Assembly: GCA_904419285.1 (NCBI GenBank)
Contig: CAJFQZ010000015.1
Location: 1 to 64,000, forward strand
Origin: Lachnospiraceae bacterium UBA1818
GTDB taxonomy: Bacteria; Bacillota; Clostridia; Lachnospirales; Lachnospiraceae
DNA: 64,000 nt
Reading direction: 5' to 3'
Positions within the stretch are counted from its first letter, which is position 1. Every line of letters begins with the position of its first letter. The notes beneath the pieces were generated by a model that saw only the letters and a list, made by a program, of their open reading frames with translations, made no database searches and was not told the origin of the DNA. The position numbers and the translations under genes were made by a program. Below, one piece after another: positions 1 to 7,990 of the stretch.

Positions 1-114
1 GATTTGGATTTGAATCAATTAGGGTCAGTGGAAACAGTAGGTATTACAGCAGGGGCATCCACGCCCAACAATATAATTGAGGAGGTTCAAAATAATGTCG
101 GAATTATCTTTTGA
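1..114 (+). CDS. ispH: 4-hydroxy-3-methylbut-2-enyl diphosphate reductase, C-terminal end (partial)
   Basis: The window opens in frame with the last 37 codons of a protein ending GITAGASTPNNIIEEV...GIIF, the characteristic C-terminus of IspH. IspH is the Fe-S enzyme that makes IPP and DMAPP in the last step of the MEP isoprenoid pathway. The TGA stop at 112-114 lies 20 bp inside the following S1 gene. The 5' part is outside the window. In many Clostridia IspH and an S1 protein are fused into one polypeptide; here they are separate, overlapping frames. Identification rests on the short conserved tail and on the S1 neighbour. Confidence 0.85.
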   Translation, partial: DLDLNQLGSVETVGITAGASTPNNIIEEVQNNVGIIF

Positions 115-1177
115 ACAGATGTTAGATGAGTCATTTAAAACAATTCATAATGGTGAAGTGGTAGAAGGCACTGTGATCGATGTGAAACCGGATGAGATCA
201 TCCTGAATATCGGATACAAGGCTGACGGTATCATCACAAAGAGTGAATATTCCAATGACCAGTCTATTGATCTGACAACAGTTGTTTCTGTCGGGGATAC
301 GATGACAGTCAAAGTGCTGAAAGTAAACGATGGTGAAGGGCAGGTTCTTCTTACATATAAGAGACTTGCTGCAGAGAAGGGCAATGAGAGACTTCGCGAA
401 GCATATGAGAACAAGGAAGTGCTGAAAGCGACAGTGACTCAGATCCTGGGCGGAGGTATCTGCGCTACAGTTGATGAGGTGCGTGTTTTCATTCCGGCAA
501 GCCTTGTATCTGATTCTTATGAGAAAGATCTCAGCAAATATGAAGGAAAAGAGATCGAATTCGTGATCAGCGAGTTCAATCCGAGAAGAAACCGTGTGAT
601 CGGTGACAGAAGACAGCTTCTTGTTGCAGAGCGCACTGAGAAGCAGAAAGAACTCTTCGCAAAACTGAAGGTTGGCGATACAGTTGAAGGTACTGTTAAG
701 AATGTAACGGATTTCGGTGCATTTGTTGATCTCGGCGGTGTTGACGGACTGCTCCACATCTCAGAGATGTCCTGGGGAAGAGTTGACAACCCGAAGAAAC
801 TGTTCCATGTTGGCGATCAGCTCAAAGTGCTTGTCAAGGATATCCATGACACGAAGATCGCGCTCAGTCTGAAGTTCCCGGAGACAAATCCGTGGGTAAA
901 CGCAGCAGAAGACTTTGCAGTTGGCAAAGTTATCACAGGCAAAGTTGCACGTATGACAGATTTCGGCGCATTTGTTGAGCTTGCACCGGGAGTTGACGCA
1001 CTCCTTCATGTTTCTCAGATTTCAAGAGCACATGTCGACAAGCCGTCAGATGTTCTCTCAATCGGTCAGGAGATCACAGCGAAGATCGTTGACCTCAATG
1101 AGGCGGAGAAGAAGATCAGCCTCAGCATGAAGGCTCTCGAGAATGAGAATCATGCAGAGGAGACTGCAGAGGAATAA
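95..1177 (+). CDS. S1 RNA-binding domain protein (RpsA-like)
   Basis: A 360-residue protein of four tandem S1 OB-fold repeats, at about residues 15-85, 98-165, 192-262 and 278-350. Repeats 3 and 4 carry the classic VTDFGAFV and MTDFGAFV signatures followed by DGLLHIS and DALLHVS. Such short S1 proteins of Clostridia bind mRNA or ribosomes, but whether this one is a true ribosomal bS1 is uncertain. The ATG at 95 is chosen over an in-frame ATG at 77 because GGAGG at 81-85 lies nine bases upstream and the protein then begins MSELSFEQML, typical of the family. It overlaps ispH by 20 bp, so translation is probably coupled. A strong terminator follows. Confidence 0.88.
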   Translation: MSELSFEQMLDESFKTIHNGEVVEGTVIDVKPDEIILNIGYKADGIITKSEYSNDQSIDLTTVVSVGDTMTVKVLKVNDGEGQVLLTYKRLAAEKGNERLREAYENKEVLKATVTQILGGGICATVDEVRVFIPASLVSDSYEKDLSKYEGKEIEFVISEFNPRRNRVIGDRRQLLVAERTEKQKELFAKLKVGDTVEGTVKNVTDFGAFVDLGGVDGLLHISEMSWGRVDNPKKLFHVGDQLKVLVKDIHDTKIALSLKFPETNPWVNAAEDFAVGKVITGKVARMTDFGAFVELAPGVDALLHVSQISRAHVDKPSDVLSIGQEITAKIVDLNEAEKKISLSMKALENENHAEETAEE

Positions 1178-1201
1178 ATAATATCAGAGATTTTATCAAA
1201 A

Positions 1202-1226
1202 ACAGCCGCACAGCGGCTGTTTTTTT
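1202..1226 (+). terminator. Intrinsic terminator of ispH-S1 operon
   Basis: A perfect 8-bp stem ACAGCCGC/GCGGCTGT with a three-base loop is followed at once by a run of seven or more T. It lies 25 bp after the S1 stop codon. Confidence 0.9.
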
Positions 1227-1378
1227 GTTAAAAAACCGACAGGATGTATAGAAAAAGATGCAATATTTACGGCTGATATACTGGATTTTGAATTTGTATT
1301 TTAGTAAAATAGTGGTATTGTGAAAATAAAGCGGGTTCTGCCGAAAAGACGGATGCCGCTAAAGAAAGGAAGAGTGAA

Positions 1379-2698
1379 ATGGGACTTTTGACATTTAAAG
1401 GCGGGATTCATCCTGATGATGGAAAACGTTTTTCGAAAGACCAGGCAGTGAAGCCCCTTTTACCAAAAGGAGATATGGTTTACCCTCTCTCCCAGCATAT
1501 AGGTGCCCCTGCCAACCCTGTTGTTAAAAAAGGAGATCATGTCCTGAAAGGACAGATGATCGCCGATGCAGGCGGATTTGTTTCCGCGCCGATCTATTCT
1601 TCCGTGTCCGGAACAGTGAAAGGGCTGGAACAGAGATTTAATCCCACGGGCACAAAGGTCGAGTGTATTGTGATCGAGAATGACGGAGAGTATGCTGAAG
1701 CCGAGTATGCCCCTGTAAAACCGCTGGATGAACTGACCAGAGAGGAGATCCTTGACATGATCGCCCGGGCAGGTATTGTCGGTATGGGAGGAGCGGGTTT
1801 CCCGACCCGCGTGAAGCTTTCACCGAAGGAGCCGGATAAGATCGACTATATCATCGCCAACTGCGCGGAGTGTGAGCCGTACATCACGGCAGATTACAGA
1901 AGGATGCTCGAGAATACAGATGAACTGGTCAGCGGAATGCGGGTTGTGCTTTCTCTGTTCCCAAATGCAAAGGGAATTTTTGCGGTCGAGGACAACAAAA
2001 AGGACTGTATCGAGAAACTGAACCAGGCAGTGGCTGATGAGCCGCGCATGGACGTGAAAGCGCTGGTTACAAAATATCCGCAGGGTGCTGAACGTCAGCT
2101 CATCTATGCCGTGACAAAGCGGGCAATAAATTCGTCTATGCTCCCCGCTGATGCGGGATGTATCGTGGATAATGTGGAGACCCTGATCGGCATACATAAC
2201 GCAGTCATCTGCGGAAGGCCTCTGACAGAGCGGATCGTTACAGTGAGCGGAGATGCAGTGGAATCTCCGGGTAATTTCCGTGTGCTTCTTGGAACGAACC
2301 ACAGAGAGCTGATCGATGCTGCCGGAGGATTCAAGGCTGAGCCGGAGAAGCTGATCTCGGGCGGTCCGATGATGGGATTTGCCATGGTGACGCTGGACGC
2401 GCCGGTGACGAAGACTTCTTCGGCAATCCTCGCCTTCAAAGAGGATGTAGTATCCAGAAGTCCGGAGACGGCATGCATCAACTGCGGCAGATGCGTGGAG
2501 GTCTGCCCGAGCAGGATCATTCCGTCCAGGCTGGCAGATTATGCGAGAAGACAGGATGAGGAATCCTTTGTTGCGATGAACGGACTGGAGTGCGTGGAGT
2601 GCGGTTCCTGCAGCTACGTCTGTCCGGCAAAACGCCAGTTAAAACAGGCGATCGGAGCGATGAGAAAGATCGCTCTTGCAAATAAAAGGAAAAAATGA
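1379..2698 (+). CDS. rnfC: Rnf complex subunit RnfC (ferredoxin:NAD+ oxidoreductase)
   Basis: A 439-residue peripheral subunit of the Rnf ion pump and probable NADH/flavin-binding site. The N-terminus (about residues 5-80) is the RnfC barrel domain beginning with LTFKGGIHP. A Gly-rich nucleotide/FMN motif GMGGAGFPTRVKL lies near residue 133 and resembles NuoF. An SLBB-type region follows. Two [4Fe-4S] motifs, CINCGRCVEVCP and CVECGSCSYVCP, lie at about residues 364 and 402. It is first in the canonical clostridial order rnfCDGEAB. ATG 1379 is preceded by an AAAGGAAG ribosome-binding site. No convincing promoter was found in the 150 bp upstream; only a possible -10 (TAAAAT near 1305) is visible. 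Confidence 0.95.
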   Translation: MGLLTFKGGIHPDDGKRFSKDQAVKPLLPKGDMVYPLSQHIGAPANPVVKKGDHVLKGQMIADAGGFVSAPIYSSVSGTVKGLEQRFNPTGTKVECIVIENDGEYAEAEYAPVKPLDELTREEILDMIARAGIVGMGGAGFPTRVKLSPKEPDKIDYIIANCAECEPYITADYRRMLENTDELVSGMRVVLSLFPNAKGIFAVEDNKKDCIEKLNQAVADEPRMDVKALVTKYPQGAERQLIYAVTKRAINSSMLPADAGCIVDNVETLIGIHNAVICGRPLTERIVTVSGDAVESPGNFRVLLGTNHRELIDAAGGFKAEPEKLISGGPMMGFAMVTLDAPVTKTSSAILAFKEDVVSRSPETACINCGRCVEVCPSRIIPSRLADYARRQDEESFVAMNGLECVECGSCSYVCPAKRQLKQAIGAMRKIALANKRKK

Positions 2699-2714
2699 GA
2701 GAGGTGACTGAAAA

Positions 2715-3647
2715 GTGAACGAGAATTATAAAGTATCGGCATCGCCGCATATCCGCGACAGGATAAAGAGCAGCAATATCATGCTCCTGGTCGTGATCGC
2801 GCTGCTCCCGGCGACCTTTTTCGGAATCTGGAATTTCCGTCACGAGAACGCGTGGATCCTCGTCGTCGTGACGACAGCGTCTGCGGTGCTTGCCGAGTAC
2901 ATCTATGAAAAACTGATGCACAAACCTATCACGATCAATGATTTCAGTGCGGTCGTCACAGGCCTTCTTCTGGCTCTGAACCTTCCGCCTACACTCCCAT
3001 GGTGGATGGGAGTCCTCGGTGCTGTGTTTGCCATTGTGGTAGTCAAACAGCTTTTTGGAGGCCTGGGACAGAATTTTATGAATCCTGCTCTGGCGGCCAG
3101 ATGTTTCCTTCTGATCTCATTTGCGGGAAATATGACGTACTTTGTATATGACGGTGTGACCGGTCCGACTCCTCTGGCAGAGCTGAAGGCAGGGGAAGCG
3201 GTGAACACGATGGATATGCTGCTGGGCAATATCCGCGGAACGCTCGGTGAGACTTCAGTCATCGCCATTATGATCGGAGCCATGTTCCTCCTCCTTATGG
3301 GGGTGATCGATCTGACGATCCCGGGGTCCTACCTTGTGTCATTCGTTGTATTTATCGTGATCTTCGGCGGACATGGACTTGATCCACAGTATATCACTGC
3401 GCATCTGTGCGGAGGCGGACTGATGCTGGGAGCATGGTTCATGGCAACGGATTATGTGACTTCGCCGATCACGACAAAAGGAAGGATCGTGTACGGCGTC
3501 TGTATGGGACTTCTGACAGGTCTGTTCAGACTTTTCGGGGGATCCGCAGAGGGAGTTTCCTATGCGATCATCATCAGCAACCTTTTGGTTCCTCTGATCG
3601 AAAAAGTCACTCTTCCAAAACCATTCGGCAAAGGAGGAGAAAAGTAA
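2715..3647 (+). CDS. rnfD: Rnf complex subunit RnfD
   Basis: A 310-residue polytopic membrane subunit of Rnf with about eight to nine hydrophobic helices. It carries the segment DGVTGPTPLAELK near residue 150, which matches the RnfD/NqrB motif where a threonine is covalently flavinylated with FMN by ApbE. NQR2/RnfD family identity is also supported by GGLGQNFMNPALAARCF. The start codon is GTG at 2715 (MNENYKVS) behind a GAGAGG site. Its stop TAA overlaps the rnfG ATG by one base (TAATG), which suggests translational coupling. Confidence 0.94.
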   Translation: MNENYKVSASPHIRDRIKSSNIMLLVVIALLPATFFGIWNFRHENAWILVVVTTASAVLAEYIYEKLMHKPITINDFSAVVTGLLLALNLPPTLPWWMGVLGAVFAIVVVKQLFGGLGQNFMNPALAARCFLLISFAGNMTYFVYDGVTGPTPLAELKAGEAVNTMDMLLGNIRGTLGETSVIAIMIGAMFLLLMGVIDLTIPGSYLVSFVVFIVIFGGHGLDPQYITAHLCGGGLMLGAWFMATDYVTSPITTKGRIVYGVCMGLLTGLFRLFGGSAEGVSYAIIISNLLVPLIEKVTLPKPFGKGGEK

Positions 3648-4261
3648 TGAATAAGATTGTAAAAAATACATTGATCCTGACAGCGATCACGGTGGTATCG
3701 GGACTTCTTCTCGGCGTTGTCTACGGCATTACAAAAGAACCTATCGCGGAAGCGCAGGAGAATACAAAGCAGGAGGCATACAGGTCCGTGCTGTCTGACG
3801 CCTCGTCTTTTGAGACGATGGAAGATTTTGACGCGGCGGACGCGGCTTCGATTCTGGAAGAAAATGGGTATTCCTCTGATGAGATCACGGAAGTGGCGGA
3901 GGGGATCGACGACAGCGGCGAGACAGTCGGATATGTTGTCAACGTGATGTCCCACGAAGCCTATGACGGAGATCTGGAAGTTTCTGTCGGGATTGCGGCG
4001 GACGGAACGGTCAAGGGAATCGAGATGCTCTCCATCAGTGAGACTGCTGGTCTCGGAATGAAGGCGGATGAGGCCGAGTTCAAGGATCAGTTCAAGGATA
4101 AAAATGTAGAGAAGTTTACATATACAAAATCCGGCGAGAGCGGTGACGATAAGATCGACGCCATCAGCGGTGCGACGATCACGACAAATGCCGTGACCAA
4201 TGCGGTGGACTCTGCGCTGGTATATTTTCAGAATGAGTTAGGAGGCGGTGTCAATGAATAA
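3647..4261 (+). CDS. rnfG: Rnf complex subunit RnfG (FMN-binding)
   Basis: A 204-residue subunit with one N-terminal membrane helix (about residues 8-28) and an extracytoplasmic FMN-binding domain. The flavinylation motif SGATITT is present at about residue 177; by family knowledge its Thr receives FMN through a phosphoester bond from ApbE. The ATG at 3647 is chosen, not a much earlier in-frame start inside rnfD, because it has a strong GGAGGAG site and gives the expected start MNKIVKNTLILTAI. The 3' end overlaps rnfE by 8 bp. Confidence 0.93.
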   Translation: MNKIVKNTLILTAITVVSGLLLGVVYGITKEPIAEAQENTKQEAYRSVLSDASSFETMEDFDAADAASILEENGYSSDEITEVAEGIDDSGETVGYVVNVMSHEAYDGDLEVSVGIAADGTVKGIEMLSISETAGLGMKADEAEFKDQFKDKNVEKFTYTKSGESGDDKIDAISGATITTNAVTNAVDSALVYFQNELGGGVNE

Positions 4262-4976
4262 GTGCACAGAGCGGATTTTCAACGGCCTTGTCAAGGAAAA
4301 TCCGACGTTTGTCCTGATGCTCGGCATGTGTCCGACGCTTGCGGTCACTACGTCCGCGGTCAACGGAATCGGCATGGGACTTTCTACGACGGCCGTGCTC
4401 GTTATGTCGAACATGCTGATCTCCATGCTGAGAAAGATCATCCCGGATTCTGTCAGAATGCCGGCATTCATCGTTGTCGTGGCGTCTTTCGTCACAATTG
4501 TGGATTTCCTTCTGGAAGGCTTTGTCCCGAGTCTCTATGATTCTCTCGGACTGTACATTCCGCTGATCGTCGTGAACTGTATCATCCTCGGAAGGGCAGA
4601 GAGCTACGCATCGAAAAATCCGGTCCTCCCGTCAATCTTCGACGGACTTGGAATGGGACTGGGATTTACAGTGGGCCTTACCTGCATCGGTATCGTAAGA
4701 GAGCTGATCGGATCGGGAATGATCTTCGGCATGCAGGTCCTCCCGGATTCTTATGTCCCGATAACGATCTTCATCCTTGCACCGGGCGCTTTCTTCGTAC
4801 TCGCGTGCCTTGTGGCGCTTCAGAATAAGATCAAGAGAAATCTTGCGAAGAAGGGCAGAAAGGTGCCGGAGAGCGCCGGATGCGGCGAGGGATGCGCCGC
4901 CTGCGGAAACCGTGCGGCGTGCAGCGGACACATGTTCCTCGATGTGACAGAGAAAAAAGAGAATGGACAGGAATAG
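4254..4976 (+). CDS. rnfE: Rnf complex subunit RnfE, with Cys-rich C-terminal tail
   Basis: A 240-residue membrane subunit (RnfE/NqrD family) with about six helices, starting MNKCTERIFNGLVKENPTFV. ATG 4254 is preferred over GTG 4248 because GGAGG at 4241-4245 is eight bases upstream. RnfE and RnfA form the membrane core that holds a [2Fe-2S] cluster. After the last helix (about residue 190) there is a basic stretch and then a tail with five cysteines, CGEGCAACGNRAAC, which the family core does not need (see findings). It ends 12 bp before rnfA. Confidence 0.93.
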   Translation: MNKCTERIFNGLVKENPTFVLMLGMCPTLAVTTSAVNGIGMGLSTTAVLVMSNMLISMLRKIIPDSVRMPAFIVVVASFVTIVDFLLEGFVPSLYDSLGLYIPLIVVNCIILGRAESYASKNPVLPSIFDGLGMGLGFTVGLTCIGIVRELIGSGMIFGMQVLPDSYVPITIFILAPGAFFVLACLVALQNKIKRNLAKKGRKVPESAGCGEGCAACGNRAACSGHMFLDVTEKKENGQE

Positions 4977-4988
4977 GAGGAGACTGAT

Positions 4989-5591
4989 ATGGGAGAACAA
5001 ATACAGAATCTTTTACTGATCGCGGTCGGCTCCGCGTTTGTAAATAATGTGGTGCTCAGCCAGTTTCTTGGGATCTGTCCCTTCCTGGGAGTGTCAAAGA
5101 ACGTAAAGACTGCTGCCGGCATGGGAAGCGCCGTGGTGTTTGTCATCACCATCGCTTCTTTTGTCACGGGGCTGATCTACAAGTTCATACTTGGAAACCC
5201 GAATATCATGGGCGGAGAGCTGGACTATCTGAATACGATCGTGTTCATCCTCGTGATCGCGGCGCTGGTACAGTTTGTGGAGATGGTGCTGAAGAAATCT
5301 ATGCCTGCGCTCTACAATGCGCTTGGAGTGTACCTGCCCCTGATCACGACGAACTGCGCGGTGCTCGGTGTGGCGCTGACGAACGTGCAGGAGGGATATG
5401 ACATCCTCACCGGAGTCGTCAACGGTTTTGCCACAGCGGCGGGATTCCTCGTATCTATCGTACTGATGGCGGGGATCCGTGAGAAGATCGAGCACAATGA
5501 CATTACGGAATCATTTCAGGGGACGCCGATCGTCCTTGTGACGGCAGGTCTGATGGCGATCGCGTTCTTCGGATTTTCAGGATTGATATAG
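4989..5591 (+). CDS. rnfA: Rnf complex subunit RnfA
   Basis: A 200-residue, almost wholly hydrophobic six-helix subunit (RnfA/NqrE family), paired with RnfE in the membrane core. The family motif FVNNVVLSQFLGICPFLGVS is visible at residues 17-36, and TNCAVLGVAL lies at about 119. These inverted half-motifs carry the cysteines proposed to bind a shared [2Fe-2S] cluster. AGGAGG lies eight bases before ATG 4989. Spacing to rnfE and rnfB is short, so all belong to one operon. Confidence 0.95.
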   Translation: MGEQIQNLLLIAVGSAFVNNVVLSQFLGICPFLGVSKNVKTAAGMGSAVVFVITIASFVTGLIYKFILGNPNIMGGELDYLNTIVFILVIAALVQFVEMVLKKSMPALYNALGVYLPLITTNCAVLGVALTNVQEGYDILTGVVNGFATAAGFLVSIVLMAGIREKIEHNDITESFQGTPIVLVTAGLMAIAFFGFSGLI

Positions 5592-5604
5592 GAGGACAGA
5601 AGAT

Positions 5605-6402
5605 ATGGGTATTACCGGAATTATTTTAGCTGCCGTGATAGTCGGCGGCACAGGACTTTTTATCGGCGTCTTCCTTGGAATTGCCGGGAAAAAATTTGCT
5701 GTGGAAACGGATGAGAGAGAGGATGCAATCCTCGAGGTGCTCCCCGGAAACAACTGCGGCGGATGCGGATATGCCGGGTGCTCCGGCCTTGCCGCGGCGA
5801 TCGTGGCAGGCGAGGCAGAGGTCGGCGGCTGTCCCGTCGGCGGCGCTCCTGTCGCAGAGCAGATTGGAAAGATCATGGGCGTCGATGCCGGTGCGCAGGA
5901 GAGAAAGACCGCATTTGTAAAATGCGGAGGAACCTGTGAGAAGGCAAAGAATGAATATGAATACTATGGCATCAAAGACTGTGTCATGGCAGCCCAGATG
6001 CAGGACGGAGGAGCAAAAGGATGTGCTTACGGCTGCCTCGGCTACGGCTCCTGTGTAAAGGCGTGTCCGTTTGATGCGATCCATATTGTGGACGGCATTG
6101 CGGTTGTGGACAGGGAAGCGTGCAAAGCATGCGGAAAATGTGTGTCCGTATGTCCGAAACATCTGATCGAGCTGATCCCGTACAAGCAGCAGACCTTTGT
6201 ACAGTGCAGCTCGAATGAGAAGGGAAAAGCGCTGATGTCGGTGTGCGAAGTCGGCTGTATCGGATGCCGCCTGTGCGAAAAGAACTGCGAGGCAGGGGCG
6301 GTCACGGTCAACAATTTCCTGGCACATATCGATGCAGATAAATGCACCGGCTGCGGTGTGTGCGCGGAAAAGTGCCCGCGGAAGATCATAAAATGCATAT
6401 AA
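5605..6402 (+). CDS. rnfB: Rnf complex subunit RnfB (ferredoxin-accepting Fe-S subunit)
   Basis: A 265-residue iron-sulphur subunit that takes electrons from reduced ferredoxin. One N-terminal membrane helix (about residues 3-25) anchors it. An N-terminal [4Fe-4S] domain follows with NNCGGCGYAGCSGLA at about residue 48 and a fourth Cys in GGCPVGG. Two ferredoxin pairs follow: CLGYGSCVKACP/CKACGKCVSVCP near 140-190 and CIGCRLCEKNC/CTGCGVCAEKCP near 215-260. It is the last rnf gene and is followed by a 17-bp-stem terminator. Confidence 0.95.
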   Translation: MGITGIILAAVIVGGTGLFIGVFLGIAGKKFAVETDEREDAILEVLPGNNCGGCGYAGCSGLAAAIVAGEAEVGGCPVGGAPVAEQIGKIMGVDAGAQERKTAFVKCGGTCEKAKNEYEYYGIKDCVMAAQMQDGGAKGCAYGCLGYGSCVKACPFDAIHIVDGIAVVDREACKACGKCVSVCPKHLIELIPYKQQTFVQCSSNEKGKALMSVCEVGCIGCRLCEKNCEAGAVTVNNFLAHIDADKCTGCGVCAEKCPRKIIKCI

Positions 6403-6403
6403 G

Positions 6404-6466
6404 AAAATCCGGAAAGCGGAGGAAATGTCTGCGTTCAGATACTTCCGCTTTCCGGATTTTTGTTTT
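6404..6466. terminator. Bidirectional terminator between rnf operon and apbE
   Basis: A perfect 17-bp inverted repeat (6404-6420 with 6444-6460, arm AAAATCCGGAAAGCGGA) is followed by TTTTTGTTTT on the plus strand. On the minus strand the hairpin ends in a run of A/T complementary to AAGAAAA. It sits directly between the convergent stop codons of rnfB and apbE. Confidence 0.92.
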
Positions 6467-6477
6467 CGGGCGCACTG

Positions 6478-7461
6478 TCAGTCCAGAGTCACGCCGGATG
6501 TTTCATGTATCTCATAATCATCCGTGACAAATACTGCCTCCACACCGCTCATGCTCTCGATCAGATCCATCCCTTTCTCAAGTCCCAGCGCGTAGCAGGT
6601 GGTGCTGAGGGCATCGCCGTCAACGGAGCTGTCGGATATGATGGTGACCTGATACAGATCATTCTGGATCGGATAGCCGGTTCGGGGATCAAGGATATGG
6701 TGATAGATGGTTCCGTCTTTTTCAAAATACCGCTCATAATTGCCGGAAGTCACAACAGACTGATCAGTGATCTCAAGAGCGGCGAGAACGGTCCCCGTCT
6801 GATCAAACGGTCTCTGCAGGCCGATCCTGAACGGCGTGCCGTCACAGCGGTCCCCAACGGCAAGCATATTTCCTCCCAGGTTGATAAGGGCATGCCGGAT
6901 TCCTTCGCTTTTCAGATAATCCTTCAGCCGGTCGGCAATGTAGCCCTTGGCGATACCTCCCAGATCGATCTTCGCATCCGGATCGGTCAGTGTGACGGTG
7001 TTCCCATCCACCTTTACCTTCCGGTAGTCGATATGAGTGACAGCTTCTGCCAGAGCAGCTGCGTCGGGGATGCTCTTATCCTCATTGTCCGTAAAGTTCC
7101 AGAGGCTGCTGGCGGAGGCGATGGTAATGTCAAACATACCTCCGGAGATATCACCGTATTCAAGACCGGCTTTTATCAGATCCGCGGTTTCCTCCGAGAC
7201 CTCCGTCGGTGTTCCTGCCGCACGGTTGATGGCAGAGACCTCACTGTCCTCGATCGTCGGGCTCAGCATCTGTTCATAATGCGCACAGATCTCATCGCAG
7301 TGGTCAAGGATCTCCTGATCTCCGCCCCAGACCTGTACTTCCACAACTGTATCGAAGTAGACTCCTGTCATTTTCAGAGGCTCTGACCGGGGCGGGGACG
7401 AACAGCCGGCAGCGGCCAGCGCAATGGATACTGCGGTAAAAAGTGCTGCGGTACGTTTCAT
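6478..7461 (-). CDS. apbE: FAD:protein FMN transferase (ApbE), lipoprotein
   Basis: A 327-residue ApbE family enzyme that moves FMN from FAD to a Thr of target proteins, in this context RnfD and RnfG. A lipoprotein signal is visible: basic MKRT, a hydrophobic stretch, then AAAGCSS at about residues 15-22, so it acts outside the membrane. Family motifs include MTGVYFDTVVEV, AKIDLGGIAKGYIAD near 190 and INLGGNMLAVG; the C-terminal HHILDPRTGYP and SVDGDALSTTCYALG contain metal/FAD-binding residues. ATG 7461 is taken over an upstream in-frame start because GAAGGAGA precedes it and it yields the signal peptide. It faces the rnf operon across a shared terminator. Confidence 0.94.
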   Translation of the reverse strand: MKRTAALFTAVSIALAAAGCSSPPRSEPLKMTGVYFDTVVEVQVWGGDQEILDHCDEICAHYEQMLSPTIEDSEVSAINRAAGTPTEVSEETADLIKAGLEYGDISGGMFDITIASASSLWNFTDNEDKSIPDAAALAEAVTHIDYRKVKVDGNTVTLTDPDAKIDLGGIAKGYIADRLKDYLKSEGIRHALINLGGNMLAVGDRCDGTPFRIGLQRPFDQTGTVLAALEITDQSVVTSGNYERYFEKDGTIYHHILDPRTGYPIQNDLYQVTIISDSSVDGDALSTTCYALGLEKGMDLIESMSGVEAVFVTDDYEIHETSGVTLD

Positions 7462-7494
7462 TTTCTGTCTCCTTCTTCTTTTCTGCACTCTGCT

Positions 7495-7523
7495 ATTATA
7501 TCGGTTTTCCGTGAAATGCACAA
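7495..7523 (-). promoter_or_regulatory. Sigma-A type promoter of apbE
   Basis: Reading the minus strand, TTGTGC (7523-7518) and TATAAT (7500-7495) are separated by 17 bp, about 34 bp upstream of the apbE ATG. It is back-to-back with the promoter for the plus-strand NusG-II gene. Confidence 0.75.
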
Positions 7524-7546
7524 CGGGAAAAGAATCGAACGTGTGG

Positions 7547-7575
7547 TTGCATATTGCAGGAGGCTGTGCTATGAT
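7547..7575 (+). promoter_or_regulatory. Sigma-A type promoter of NusG-II/Gx genes
   Basis: TTGCAT (7547-7552) and TATGAT (7570-7575) are separated by 17 bp. The -10 covers an in-frame ATG at 7571, which makes the ATG at 7598 the better start for the gene downstream. Confidence 0.72.
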
Positions 7576-7597
7576 ATTGGACGAAAGAGGTATTGAA

Positions 7598-7954
7598 ATG
7601 AAGAAAAACGACTGGATTCTTGGGGGCGGGATCGTTCTGGCTGCCGGCATGATCCTCCTTTTTCAGCTGCTGAGGGACAGCGGCGGAGCAAAAGAGGTGA
7701 CTATATCTGTAGATGGAGATGTGTTCGGCACCTACAGCCTTGAGGAAGATCAGACGGTGGAGATCGGCGGCACCAACCGGCTCGTCATCGAGGATGGAAC
7801 AGCCCGGATGGAATGGGCTGACTGTCCGGATCAGATCTGCGTGAACCACAGACCTGTCTCCAGGAATGGCGAGAGTATCATCTGCCTGCCGAATGAGGTG
7901 GTCGTCTCGGTCAAAGGCGGAGAAGAGGCGGAGCTGGACGGAGTTGTTCAGTAG
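7598..7954 (+). CDS. NusG domain II-containing membrane-anchored protein
   Basis: A 118-residue protein with one N-terminal hydrophobic helix (about residues 7-24) and an extracytoplasmic NusG-II-type beta domain. The motif WADCPDQICVNH is the conserved Cys-containing part of this family. The start MKKNDWIL has GAAAGAGG upstream and lies just downstream of a good promoter. The same family and the Gx gene that follows are, from memory, found in gram-positive flavin-based extracellular electron-transfer loci together with ApbE. A role in redox or flavinylation here is inference from neighbourhood only. Confidence 0.8.
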   Translation: MKKNDWILGGGIVLAAGMILLFQLLRDSGGAKEVTISVDGDVFGTYSLEEDQTVEIGGTNRLVIEDGTARMEWADCPDQICVNHRPVSRNGESIICLPNEVVVSVKGGEEAELDGVVQ

Positions 7955-7990
7955 CCAATAGATTCAGCAGAAGAGAGGACGACGGATAAA

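Noticed and set aside
1230-1378. Rex-type operator or clear promoter before rnfC
   Set aside because: Only a half-site (TTGTGAA) and an isolated -10-like TAAAAT were seen, with no matching partner elements.
6460-7386. 308-codon plus-strand frame opposite apbE
   Set aside because: It lies antisense to apbE, starts inside the rnf/apbE terminator, and shows no protein family features.
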